Source of the DNA: Rhabdophis nuchalis
Lineage: Eukaryota > Chordata > Lepidosauria > Squamata > Natricidae
Direction: 5' to 3'
Length of the DNA stretch: 64,000 nt
Assembly: GCA_039707465.1 (NCBI GenBank)
Contig: CM077648.1
Span: 74,038,619 to 74,102,618 of the forward strand
Below are positions 33,820 through 63,648 of this stretch, piece after piece. Numbering within the stretch: position 1 is the stretch's first letter; each line of letters begins with the position of its first letter. The notes beneath the pieces were generated by a model, which was not told the DNA's origin, ran no database searches, and saw only the letters and a list, made by a program, of their open reading frames with translations. The position numbers were made by a program, and so were the translations under genes.

Positions 33820-34330
33820 GGCGGGGTGAGCACCCAAGGCTACCGTCATCTTAAGCACCACCGAGGCTGTCGCCCGGCAGGGGCGTCAGGCAGGGAAGCC
33901 GGTCGCGTCTCCATCGCGTCTCCCTCCGGCAGGCACCACGGCTTACGTTCTGAGGCCACGCATCCGGCTTCCCTGCCTGACGCCCCTGCCGGGCGACCTT
34001 GTGCGGCGGGAGCTGCACGTTCTGGGGCTGCGTGGCTGGGAGGGAGGTGAACGCGCGGCCCCAGAACGTAAGCCGTGGTGCCCGCCAGAGGGAGCCGCGA
34101 TGGAGACGCGACCGGCTTCCCTGCCTGACGCCCCTGCCGGGCGACCTGCCAGGCGACCTTGTGCGAGCACCCAAGGCTACCGTCATCTTAAGCACCACCG
34201 AGGCTGTCGCCCGGCAGGTCGCCCGGCAGGGGCGTCAGGCAGGGGCGTCAGGCAGGGAAGCCGGTCGCGTCTCCATCGCGGCTCCCTCCGGCAGGCACCA
34301 AGCGCACGTTCTGGGGCCGCGCGTCCACCT
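33820..34330. repeat. GC-rich direct and inverted repeat block
   Basis: GAGCACCCAAGGCTACCGTC occurs at about 33829 and again at about 34164. GAAGCCGGTCGCGTCTCCAT occurs at about 33896 and 34258, with an inverted copy (ATGGAGACGCGACCGGCTTC) at about 34100. Many CpGs; looks like rearranged copies of one roughly 150-base unit. Confidence 0.75.
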
Positions 34331-34471
34331 CCCTCCCAGCCACACAGCCCCAGAGACAGAGGGAGGAAGGGAGGGCCACATTTACACAGAGCAGGGAGGG
34401 CTGTTGGAGGGCCGTATTAAACCGACCCCCGGGCCGCAAATGGCCCGCGGGCCGGACTTTGGACATGCCTG

Positions 34472-35060
34472 GCATAGACACTAGATGTCTCTGGAGAGTC
34501 TCAAATCATCCAGGTCAGGGTTGTCTCAAAGGTGTTTTTTTAAGGACTTTCTGCTTTTTCTTTGAACATGTTTCAAAAAGCACTTTTTGAATGATTCAGA
34601 ATCTCCATAGACATTTAAGATGTTTTGGATGGCTTTAGTTGGTTTGTGTGCTGTGACGATGTAGTGTAATAGTCTGGTGATGTTTTTGATGTATGGCAGT
34701 GTTACCCTTTTCATAACTTGTGTTTATCATGCCGTAATGGGTTGCGTGGTCAGGTACATTTTGCTAAAGCTGCATGGGTATCCATTCTGATGGAAGATGT
34801 TACAGAGGCACTCTGCTCCCCCTTCATTGTGTTCTGGGTTGCTGCAGCGCATTTGTACTTATCGAATAATGTTCTTACATAGCTCCTGTTGTGGAGATTG
34901 TATCAATGTTGTCATTTTGATAAGGTAGCACTTAGTGTGAGGGTTTTTTTTTACTGACTTGCATTTCTAATTGACCATCATTTTCTCTGTTGATAAGGAT
35001 TTTCCAGAAGGTTAGAGAGTTTCATTTTTTCTTTCTGAATGTTATCCTTTTGAAGATTTA
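34472..35060 (-). mobile_element. Penelope-like element fragment (RT C-terminal region)
   Basis: Minus-strand frames read RTLFDKYKCAA then, at 34714-34526, VTLPYIKNITRLLHY and HKPTKAIQNIL. The VTLPYI.g.....l......AHKPT..L pattern follows the reverse-transcriptase core in Penelope-like elements. Stops interrupt it. The endonuclease part is missing between this piece and the tail at 33034. Confidence 0.55.
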
Positions 35061-35065
35061 GATTT

Positions 35066-35150
35066 TAGATTTAGATTTATTTGATTTATAAACCGCAACC
35101 TATCTCCCCGAAGGGACTCAGGGCGGTGCACAGGAAGTTAAAAACAAGTA
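35066..35150 (-). mobile_element. LINE 3' tail (CR1/L2-like), very short
   Basis: TTATTTGATTTATAAACCGC and GGGACTCAGGGCGGTGCACA on the minus strand: the terminal 3'UTR of the same LINE group, with no coding part. Confidence 0.65.
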
Positions 35151-35479
35151 GAAGATGTTGATTGTTTCATGTTTTTTATTATAACAAAGGTGTTTACATA
35201 GCAGAATCATACTTTTGGCTGTATGTATGGGGGTGCTATCTAGACATAACATCACAGTTATTGCTACGAGTCCTCAGAATGATAATCCCATGAATTCATG
35301 TTTTGGTATATTTATTCATCAAACTGAATATAGGTAATGAAGTAGAAGTTCATGAGGTCCATGATTCTGGGAATTACAATCTTAGTATATTTGGTCAGGT
35401 TGGATGAGCAGTGCTGTAATACGGCTGCTTATGCTTTCCTTTGTTGACATAGAATGCTGTGACATCAAATGAAATGACT

Positions 35480-35540
35480 GGCTGAGAAAGTCTGGAAGTT
35501 GAACAAATCTTAAAGTTGCCAAGGTTGAGAATCATTGGTT
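35480..35540 (-). mobile_element. Degraded single-arm hairpin MITE
   Basis: GGCTGAGAAAGTCTGGAAGT and ATCTTAAAGTTGCCAAGGTT resemble the right arm of the hairpin MITEs; no left arm or clear duplication. Confidence 0.45.
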
Positions 35541-35762
35541 TAAGCTGGAGTTGAGACTTTTTTGGAGGATATTGCATTCTGCAGTGGAAGGTAGGCAGCT
35601 AGGAAACAAGCAAAAGCCCACATATGATTCCGGAATAGACATTATCAAGGTATAAATACTGAAATGTATGCACTATAGGGAAAATTGTGATTGTAGGTTT
35701 GTAGTTACAATTTTTAGATATAAAAAATCTAAAGGCATCTCTCCATCTCTATCCCTTTAAGG

Positions 35763-35897
35763 CAGGGGTCTCCAACCTTTGCAACTTTAAGTCTGAAGGA
35801 CTTCAGCTCCCAGACTTCTCCAGCCAGCTTTGCTGGCTGGAGAAGTCTGGAAGCTGAAGTCCTTCAGACTTAAAGTTGCAAAGGTTGGAGACCCCTG
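35763..35897. mobile_element. Hairpin hAT-like MITE, subfamily A
   Basis: 135-bp palindrome with CAGGGGTCTCC and GGAGACCCCTG ends and an exact 8-bp duplication CTTTAAGG (35755-35762, 35898-35905). Confidence 0.85.
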
Positions 35898-36550
35898 CTT
35901 TAAGGTATATTTTTATATATAATTTAGATCACAGATACATTTTTAATTATATTTTATAAATATAATTACAATATAATTTACATAGTTTGTTTAATTTAAA
36001 GTTGAGGGGGTATGTGTTTGTCTGCTCTTTCATTACAAAAATGTTTTATTCATAAATATCTCTATAAATCCTGTCCTGATCTTTTTTTGGAGAAATATTC
36101 AAGCATGTAAATCTATTTCCTGCTGTCATATTCTGAAAAAAGGGTTAAATGGTGGTTGTTTTCTGAAATAGTTTTGAGTCTTTGTTTAATTCTGCATGAT
36201 TGTCCCTGAGTTACTTATTATTGAACAATAGTGCTTGGCAAGTATAATACCCTTAGTACCTTTTTAATGCTTCTTAACTGATTATAAGAGATTAATCCAA
36301 AGCTTTTTGTATTCATAACTTCTTTTAGTGGACTGATTTGGTTTGTTTAATTTTGCTCTCCAATCAGCAGAATGAATTCAAAATTGGTTCTTCACGGCAT
36401 TTAAACATAATATTTAGTCTAATAGTGAATTTGAGTGCTAGTAGAATTTTAGCCAGAAAAAGGCTGTTAATCGTCAGAGAATGGGTGCCATGGTTAATTC
36501 CAAATATTAAAAGTTAGGCGATGTTGGACTGTTTTTATGGACTATTTTGA

Positions 36551-36936
36551 ACAGGTAGTCCTCGCCTTATATGACTTCAACTGAGCCCAATATTACTATT
36601 GCTAAGTGAGATATTTGTTAATGCCCCATTTTACAACCTTTCTTGACAGTTTTTAAGTGAATCGCTGCAGTTGTTAAATTAGTAACAAGTTGTTAAGTGA
36701 GCCTGGCTTCCCCATTGGTTTTACTTGTCAGAAGGTCACAAAAAGTGATCAAATGACCCCAGGATACTGCAACTGTCATAAATATGAGTCAGTTGCCAAG
36801 CATCCAAATTTTGATCACATGACCATGGGAATGCCGCAATGGTCATAAGTGTGAAAACTGGCTATAAGTTACTTTTTTCAGTGCCATTGTAACTTTGAAC
36901 AGTCACTAAATGAACTGCTATAAGGAGGAGTACCTA
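36551..36936. mobile_element. TIR-bearing MITE (ACAGGTAGTCC family), second copy
   Basis: Starts ACAGGTAGTCCTCGCCTTA and ends TAAGGAGGAGTACCT. The interior matches 30249-30633 in the same orientation (TTGCCAAGCATCCAAATTTT; CACATGACCATGGGAATGCC). Confidence 0.65.
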
Positions 36937-37865
36937 GGAAGAGATGCAGTATTTTTACTTACATTTCCGATTAACTGAATTCCAGCACTGCATCCAGACC
37001 CTAAATTTGGAGATAAAGTAAGCATCTTACAGGTGCCTTTGCTAGAATAAAATCATTCCCACCCTTTTACACCATTCTCTTTTAATCATTTTAGATTGCT
37101 CTTCCTTCCAGCTTCATGATTTATTTTTGCAGTCAGTTGATTTATGAGAAAAACCCATGGCCATGGCACATGTATGAATGTTGACTTCCAATATATCTCT
37201 AGAAACATTAAATGTTTACTCTACTGTAATTTGTTTACATCCTCTTCAGCGTTGTTGACTGTGCTTTCATGGCTAGTGATAGTGTGGCATTGCAGGTTGC
37301 TGCAAATGATGACTTGTGTCAGGTAGCAGCTAAGTCTCTTGGCCTTGAATGTTTGAAGGGGTTGGATTACACTATATAAAACAAAGGCTCAGAAGTGCAA
37401 CACCAAACTTTGGTCACCGTTATCATGGCTGCATCATATTTTTCAAGAAAATGCCAGGACTTTCAAGTTTGCTTTTTGCATTAAAAATAGCACAGCTCAA
37501 ACGGGTGATATTTTCTCTAAGGAATTTATTGTAACCTTGACTTCTGAGAGCAAGATCAAACGGAAAGAGCATTGAACATCCTGTTTTGAATATTCCAAAA
37601 GTTTAACCCAGGATTATCTCACAGTGCAGGCTTCCCACATGCTTCACATGATTTTGATAGAAAAAAATGCAGACATTTAAGATTTTGTAGTTCACTAGCT
37701 TTTATTTATTTCTTTTTGTTGGTGTGCTTTCAGGATTTGATGTTTATATGAAAAAGGAAACTAAAAAGTATTATTTATGTTAACAATATTATTTGTGCAC
37801 ATGACAAATGACAGAATAGTTGAAATAAATAGAGTGGCAGTGTACATTTTTATAATGGAGACCAT

Positions 37866-38022
37866 CAGAGGTGGGTTGCTGCTAGTTCGGCCTGGATTGG
37901 GTGCATTAGTAGCGGTGGCGGGAGGCTCTGCCCACCCGCCCGGACGCTTCTGTGCATGTGCAGAAGTGTCACGCAAGGGCGTGCCTGAACAAAATTGTAA
38001 TAAAATTGGCAACCCACCACTG
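37866..38022. mobile_element. hAT-like non-autonomous element, 157 bp
   Basis: Ends CAGAGGTGGGTTGCT and GGCAACCCACCACTG with an exact 8-bp duplication GAGACCAT (37858-37865, 38023-38030). GC-rich interior. Confidence 0.8.
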
Positions 38023-38085
38023 GAGACCATGACCATAGCATTTCCATGAGAGAAAAGGGGGAACATTAATAAGAGACTGCTAAGG

Positions 38086-38430
38086 CAGGGGTCCCCAACC
38101 TTTTTGGCACCAGGGACCAGTTTCAAGTTAAAAAAATTCTGCGGACCGCTGGCCATGGCTCGGGCAGCGTAGAGGGGGAGCGGGGGAGAGGGGGAACAGG
38201 TGGCGCATGCGCGCGGGTGTGTGTGTGAGTCAGCTCACTTGCCCCTCTCGGGCCCCCAACGGCGCGAGTGGCTGCCCCTGCACTCTCCTGCCCCCGGCAT
38301 GCGCTCTGCCCAGGGGGATGCCCCCTCCTCCTCCTCTCCCTCCTCTAAGAGTTGCGCCACTCACTGCGGCCTGGTTCCTATCAAGCCATGGACCGGCACC
38401 GGTCCACGGACCGGGGGTTGGAGACCCCTG
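38086..38430. mobile_element. hAT-like (Charlie-type ends) element, 345 bp
   Basis: Ends CAGGGGTCCCCAACCTTTTT and GGTTGGAGACCCCTG with an exact 8-bp duplication TGCTAAGG (38078-38085, 38431-38438). GGCACCAGGGACCAG and CATGGACCGGCACCGGTCCA lie near the ends. The GC-rich centre gives false open frames. Confidence 0.8.
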
Positions 38431-41400
38431 TGCTAAGGGAAAAAAGTTCAAGGAATCTTAAATTCTATTGCAGAGTAAATCATATTGAAAGCTGTCTTCT
38501 GATAGTAATCTATTCTGAGTAAAATCTTCCAAGAAAAGGAAGTTTCGAGTTAGGAGAAGCAGATACAGTTTAATGAAATTTTGTCTATTGGTTTATCAGC
38601 AAGGTGTATTTTTCATTGCAGAAGGATTAATGGAGGACAAATTGGAACTTTGAATATTTGTCTGGGCATCACTTGCATAATGCTTATACTAGACTTCTAA
38701 GTTACTGGGTATAGGGTGTGTATACATGTGCATTTTTGCAAGAAAAGGGTACTTTTATTATATAGTCTGCATTGTATTTTAAAGGGGAGGGGAGGAGTTC
38801 TGGCATTAGAAGCTATGAAATCTAATAAATAAAATTATCTGACAATTACTTTCCTTTGATCTTTAAGCTTTGAGTATAGTTGCTCGGTACTAATTTAAGA
38901 TAAGATTACTGAAGTGCTGTCTGCAAAATGGGTCATGTTTTAAAATAGTAGTCCTGCAATAGTCTTTTAAAAAAACAAACTCTACAATTCAGTTAGGTTT
39001 TTGAAATATTTGGAAATACCTGTCACAATTGAATACAATGTGTGACATGGAAATATTTGAACTGTTATTTCAGTGTTTCCAGTGATCTTACAGTTGGAGA
39101 CCCTTCTTTGAAATTATGGGTAACATTAATATTGATGTCTTCCCTTCCCTTTAAGGATTTTAGACCAAGACATCTGTGGAGGACTGGTGCCTCAAGGCAG
39201 AAGGGACTGTTTAATGAATCTGGGATCTGTGTTTCCAGCACTCGAGCCCTTATTCTGTACTCTTACCCATATCACATTGTGTTGCAAACATTTTGAGAGA
39301 TCATGTTTTTTTGAAACTACTTGTTTCTTCTGTAACCACAAATATGTCTTTTCAACTGCAAATGTTTATGCAATATTAAGTGTACCGTAGAAATAAGTAC
39401 TATATTGACTATTGGCGTTATTTTTTATAATAGCTGAAGCAAATATCAGCTAGTACTTCATCAGGTTCAACTAATAATACACATTGATTCCCATATAAAG
39501 TTTCTACAGGAGTCTGGAATATGTGTGAAACAAAAAAAATTGAGACATCTCCATGAATAGAAAAATTATATTTCATGTATGTTACAGCAATGGTCATCTT
39601 GGGCTTGATTTAAAACATAATCTTAACATAATTGTACTTCTGTCTTTTTACAAATCTGTTCATCTTGATGCTTGGGATTTAGCTTCTAAAATAACACCCT
39701 ATATAACAATGATGGTTGTATGGTCCCATTTTCTACCTTTTAGCTGGCTTCAGCTTCTCTAGTTCTCAAATTAGGATTGAGAAACTTTTGGGAATGAGAG
39801 CTCATTCCTACATGCCATGTTTGGGGGTTTCCTGTTCCAAAAAGATTTTTATGTGTTCTGGATTTTTATGTGGTCTGCCTTTTTACCCAAAGGCACTGTG
39901 GTGAGATGACTTTGCAGCATTTTCAATAATGTTTTGCCTATCAGATCTATTTATGGTTCGGAGGCATTGTCATAAGTAAATATAATCCCAGCTACTCTTT
40001 TTTTAATTACATGAGTCTCTAAAAAAGCAAAAATCCAGTGAATCTTATAGGTATCAAAAGAGATGTCCATAAACACTGTGTTTCCTAATCCTGTTATAAA
40101 TCTATACTCTTTTTAAATAACTTTATTAAAACAAATTGTCCAGTCACTTGCTCCTGCTGTTAGAAGGATTGTAATTATTATTGAGTGGGACTGAAGAATT
40201 GGAGAAAAATGTGAAATTGAGAACATTAGATTTAGGAACAAGTGGGTATCAAGTAGTTATTTCTATTTCACAGTTGACATATATTGTATTACTGGTCATG
40301 GAATAGCAAGTATATCACCATTGTGCTCACAAATATCTTCCTTGGCAACATCTAGAGTTTTTATCCTATTTTGCATTTTCCTAAAAAAAAGAATACTTAA
40401 AAAGTATAATTCCAAGGGTCAGCATCATCTTTATTTCAAACATCCTATGACCTAGTAGGTTAGACAATAAAAATGGCAGATGATTCAAGGGCAATATTGT
40501 GCTCAGAAGTATACCATTTGTCTGGGAAAACTCAGTAGAACTGGGGTGATAGTGTGTAGATTTGGAAGGCTGTGTTCTGATAAATTAGTGCTTTGAGATC
40601 TATTAGTCCCTAACTGCTCTTTCTTTTGAGATTGGGCAGGTCTCCATGGAAAACAGTGCTCGTGACACAGTCTTAAAATTCTAAATATACCCTCAAAAGA
40701 TGGAGACTGGTGATTTAGGTAATTCTGGTACACAATGCCTAGAAAACAAAAGATTAAAATATAATTTTAAATAATCTCTCATTAATCTTAAATTATTAAA
40801 GGTAATATAAATCAATCAACTGTTTCATACTAACAGTATTTATTAAATTTATATGCCACCTATCTCATTATTAAAGCAATTCAGCGTGTAAAATAGATAA
40901 TTGAAATCTCTTAAGTGAGATTGACTTAAGTGTCAATAAACTGATCTGAATTTTTTGATGCCTTCATAAATACATTGAAATGCTAGTATGAATATGGGAA
41001 ATAGCACCACAGAATTTAGGGAAGTGTGTAAAATAAAGGATAACCATTACTGATCTTATTTAAGAGGTATGGATTGTGAAAGAAGGGCTTTTGATCCCTA
41101 CCTTAATTGAGGATAAAGTATGCGTGGTTTGAATTTGAATTTATTTTTGTGAGCCAATAAGTCCCCCATGCCTTCCTTGCTGTAAAATATTGAGATGTTT
41201 TGTAATGATTTAGAATACAACCTGGCAAACAGAAGGGAAAATGTCACAAATAACCTTTATTCTATATATGGAGACATAATATGTATGTGTGTATATATGT
41301 ATATTGCTGTTTTAAAGTTGCCAATATAAAATGTTTAATATGCATTTCTGAATAAGCTGATTCATTCACCATCTATTTATATGTAATTTGGGGATTGGTA

Positions 41401-41466
41401 ATAATCCAATAATTCTGGTGTTTTTTTATTTTTTATTTTAGACCTTCATATGATGATTTTTTTATC

Positions 41467-60123
<18,657 letters not shown>

Positions 60124-60445
60124 CTCCAGCATTTCTGGTGCCTGCATGAACTTCCATAACTGTACATACATTTGAGCCGGTTCTATATCTATGTCTATTT
60201 ATTTTAAAATGGGTCCAAGATTATGTGCAAGATTGCACTACATACTCCTATAATTCAACAGAATAATTTTACACAAGAGATTAAAGCTGGCAAGGGAAGA
60301 GAATTTTCAGGTATACTTGTGGCTATAACTTATGACTGAGAAATTCAGGTGAAACACTGCTCAAGATTTATGTGCATTTTTGTGTGTTCTAGAGAGAGTT
60401 TTTAATATAAAATTTCAGCTTAATAAAAGGTTAAATCTGAACTCC
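60124..60445 (+). terminator. RAB3IP: RAB3IP 3'UTR with AATAAA polyadenylation signal
   Basis: About 320 bases follow the stop codon. A canonical AATAAA lies at 60422-60427, and cleavage is expected about 15-25 bases later. Longer UTR forms using later signals cannot be excluded. Confidence 0.65.
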
Positions 60446-60822
60446 CTGGGTCTGAAATGTTCTTTTAAAAATGTGCAGTTGGTAAAATGTATGAAAGAAA
60501 GTGACTATTTCTACCAAAACCCAGTAATCAAGGGCCTGAAATGATTCTGGATAAATGGTGATTAATTAGTACAAGTGGGGATATAGCAAATGCTCATACT
60601 GAAGCAAACATTTCAATTAAGAGCTGTTTGCAATAAGATGTGGAGATGAATTAAAAAATAGTATCAACTACTGCTGATTTAGCTTCAAAAGTATTGAGGG
60701 TCTGTGAATGCTTTCATCTTCTGGTTCTACTTAGCAAAATTTAAAATTATTTGAAGTAATTTTCTCTTCAGTCTACAATATTTGCTTTGTTGGGAAATCA
60801 AACAGAAACATATTCTCTAAGG

Positions 60823-60957
60823 CAGGGGTCCCCAACCTTTGCAACTTTAAGTCTGAAGGACTTAAGCTCCCAGACTTCTCCAACCAGCTTTGCTGGCTGG
60901 AGAAGTCTGGGAGCTGAAGTCCTTCAGACTTAAAGTTGCAAAGGTTGGGGACCCCTG
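60823..60957. mobile_element. Hairpin hAT-like MITE, subfamily A
   Basis: 135-bp palindrome, ends CAGGGGTCCCC and GGGGACCCCTG, exact 8-bp duplication CTCTAAGG (60815-60822, 60958-60965). Confidence 0.85.
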
Positions 60958-61477
60958 CTCTAAGGAACCTGGGACTTGTTTGCGATTAGTGAATGAATAG
61001 AAAGGAGTTCCTGCTAAAGAAAAAATAGCTGCTGAATAGCCATCCTGGACTGCCAGTACTGATGAGATCCCAAAGCACTCTGGTTCTCATTGGTTCATCG
61101 CCTTTTCTTTTATTTGAGCATGGCTAAAAACACTCTCAAATCAGTCACTTCACTATTACTTCTCTTTCCAACACTGAAATTTGATCATGCTTTTTCTATT
61201 TCTAGTTGAGGTTTATCTTCCACTTAGTATGCATTACACAGGTTGCTACTCTGAGGCAAATACTGGGACATTTAATCATTTCTTGGTTATTAGGCTCCAA
61301 ATTGCAAAATAAAAGATACAGAGCTGACAGATTTGATCCCAATGGTGGCTTTCTGTATCTTGCAGTACTATAAACCAGGTTTTCTCAATGTTTTTCTCTG
61401 AGAGATTCTTGAAATAATTTTCAGTCCTCAGGAGACTGCTGGATAAAAATTGCAAAAAATACATAAACTGCACAATA

Positions 61478-61534
61478 CAACACAACACAACACAACACAA
61501 CACAATACAATACAATACAATACAATACAATACA
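61478..61534 (+). repeat. (CAACA)n(CAATA)n microsatellite
   Basis: About eleven pentamers of the CR1-tail type, but no CR1 body is visible beside it. Confidence 0.85.
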
Positions 61535-62313
61535 TGTTTTTACAACGTTTATACCAAGAGCAACCATTGTGTTGCACATAAAGTTCCAAGACATTTTTTT
61601 TAATTGTGGAAAGTCAGATTGCTGTAGTCCCTTTCTCTACCTTACCAGAAATGGTTTACAGTTTTTTAATGCCTATGTTAGACAATTTTGCTATATTCAG
61701 GGTCTGTATTTTTCTGTCCCCCCTAGCTATGAATAGTATCTTGGGCCATGTGGAACCACTTTTCTGGTTTTTGGGAATGCTGGTTAAGAATTTACGTATT
61801 TGAGCATTAAAATCATCGTCATGATATCTGAAAACTGCAGCTGATTCTCTGTCATTAACAAGTTTTAGCTCTATTGTTCAGGAAGCGGCAACAACTGCAT
61901 GTGCTGCTTTTCCAGCTAAGTATTGGAATACTTTCTCACGCTCACACTCCTGTCACATATCTATGTACATAATGCATCTACAGTTATGCTACTTGTAAAC
62001 ATAAGAGGAAAGACTCCAGCAAAATATGCAACTTTTGTTGCCTTCTTAGTTGCACATCAGTTGGGAAGTACCTTGAACCTGAGAGCAAAGGTCCTTAAAA
62101 TGAGGAAAGAAGAAAAATCTGCTACTATTTGCCTACCTGTAAAAAAGAAATAGGTCTATCTTTTCTCCTAAGAATGGACAGACTCTCTTAAGGCAAAAAT
62201 GAACAAATTGATGCAAGGGCACACTTGGCAAATTACTGAATTATTTGAGAATTAATCAGTATGCTTTTCCTGCAAGAGAAATAGGATGGTAGAATGAGCA
62301 GTATATTTGAAGC

Positions 62314-62494
62314 CAGTGGTGGGTTTCTGCAGGTTCGCACCTACTTGCGAGAGCCGGAAGGTGAAATTTAGAGAGCCGGTGAGAGGAGGTTCCACCAGAG
62401 GACCTGGAAGTAAGTCTGCCCCACCGCTGCCCAACAAAAAGGAAAGGAAAGGAAAGAAGGAAAGGAAAGGAAAGGGAAGGAAGGAAGGAAAGAG

Positions 62495-62577
<83 letters not shown>

Positions 62578-62765
62578 GAAAGAAAGAATTTATTATCACA
62601 ATTGACCCCAACATTTTGGTTGCTAAGCAAGAGCGTTTTTAAATGAGTTTCACCACATTTTACAAGTTGGCCACTCCCACCCAGTCACATGACTGGCAAG
62701 CCATGCCCACAAAATAGGCCACACCCTACAGTGTAGGTTCTAAAAAAAATTGAAACCCACCACTG
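62314..62765. mobile_element. hAT-like element, 452 bp, with (GAAA)n
   Basis: Ends CAGTGGTGGGTTTC and GAAACCCACCACTG with an exact 8-bp duplication TTTGAAGC (62306-62313, 62766-62773). Same family as 23072-23536: TTGGTTGCTAAGCAAGAGCG occurs here in the opposite orientation. Confidence 0.8.
62437..62587 (+). repeat. (GGAAA)/(GAAA)n microsatellite
   Basis: GGAAA units followed by about 22 uninterrupted GAAA units inside the hAT-like element; source of false Lys/Glu frames. Confidence 0.95.
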
Positions 62766-63264
62766 TTTGAAGCTCACTGAAAACAATGTGCCCAGTTGGA
62801 TTGGGGCTTCTTGTTTTATTTTTGAGTGTGTGCCCCATAGGTGTAGTGGGTAAAAATGAGACATTAGGCATCTGAAGAAGGAGTATTGAAGATGCTACTG
62901 TTTAATTTCTAATGTGATACCTTTTTCCTAAGTATCAAAAGACATTTTGGGATCATATTGACATTGAGCCAGCGATAGCAGGTGAGGTGACAAAAATAAT
63001 AGTTTAATTTTTTCTGCCTTAAAGGCTACTGTGAATTTAAGTATAATGAAAGATGGTATAAAAACCTTTTATCAGTATGTTTTGAATTTGAAATAGCTTG
63101 TGTTTCCTATAAAAATTAATAAAAGTGAATTAAAAATTGGCAAATCATATTTCACAATTTGATGGTTAGCATATCCAGCATTAAAAACATGAAAACAAAC
63201 AGCCATAAATTAAATACAAAGCAAAGGAGAAAGATAACAGAAAACAGAAAGGAGTAAATGTAGC

Positions 63265-63425
63265 TTAGGGTTGGACTGTGGAGTCCTTGATTCTACCTGA
63301 ACCTGGTTATGTGCTTGCAGACATTTCATTACATCAGTGTGCATCAGTGCAAATCATTAGCGCATTGGTGAGATAATGAAAGTCTGCAAGCAAATAGCTA
63401 TACTCAAAGAGCATTGAGGACTCCA
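63265..63425 (-). mobile_element. Penelope-like 3' tail, inverted arms
   Basis: TGGACTGTGGAGTCCTTGAT and TGTGCTTGCAGACATTTCAT, then inverted GATAATGAAAGTCTGCAAGC and AGAGCATTGAGGACTCCAGA. The two arms form an imperfect palindrome of the tail seen at 12641 and 19040. Confidence 0.5.
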
Positions 63426-63648
63426 GAGACAACAGAAAAATCTTTGTTTTAAGTTCTTTAAAACCTACTGGTAGTGAAAGCATGGTTCGAGGTATGATAA
63501 CACGTCTTGCGAAATATATTCCAGAAGTGTCAGCTGAATTAAATTTCAAATAGACTTGAATCTTGGGATGGGTTAGCCATAATCTGCATGTTAATCTTGG
63601 ATGCATCTTCAAACAATTTATTCAAGATCTTCATTGATCTTGAAGATA

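Larger units (their letters stand above)
33035..34471. mobile_element. hAT-like element, 1.44 kb, with CT tract and GC-rich palindromes
   Basis: Ends CAGTGGTGTCCAAAC and GGACTTTGGACATGCCTG. An exact 8-bp duplication GCATAGAC lies at 33027-33034 and 34472-34479. AGGGCCAGATTGG and GGGCCGCAAATGGCCCGCGG are sub-terminal. The interior holds a CT-rich tract (33265-33730) and GC-rich direct and inverted repeats (33820-34330). No transposase is seen. Confidence 0.75.
28584..41441. other. RAB3IP intron 2 (12.9 kb)
   Basis: The longest intron. It holds TIR elements (30249, 31346, 36551), CR1 (31735), LINE tail (32448), a hAT element inside Penelope debris (33035), MITE 35763, and hAT-like elements 37866 and 38086. 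No element recognised in 28600-30240 except a short (TG)n at 29599, nor in 38450-41440. Confidence 0.65.

Noticed and set aside
33703..34484. Several 75-161-codon open frames on both strands
   Set aside because: They lie in a GC-rich repeat block inside a hAT-like element, share residues through repeated DNA and have no domain.
62252..62642. Lys/Glu and Phe/Ser repeat frames
   Set aside because: Translation of the (GAAA)n tract within a hAT-like element.
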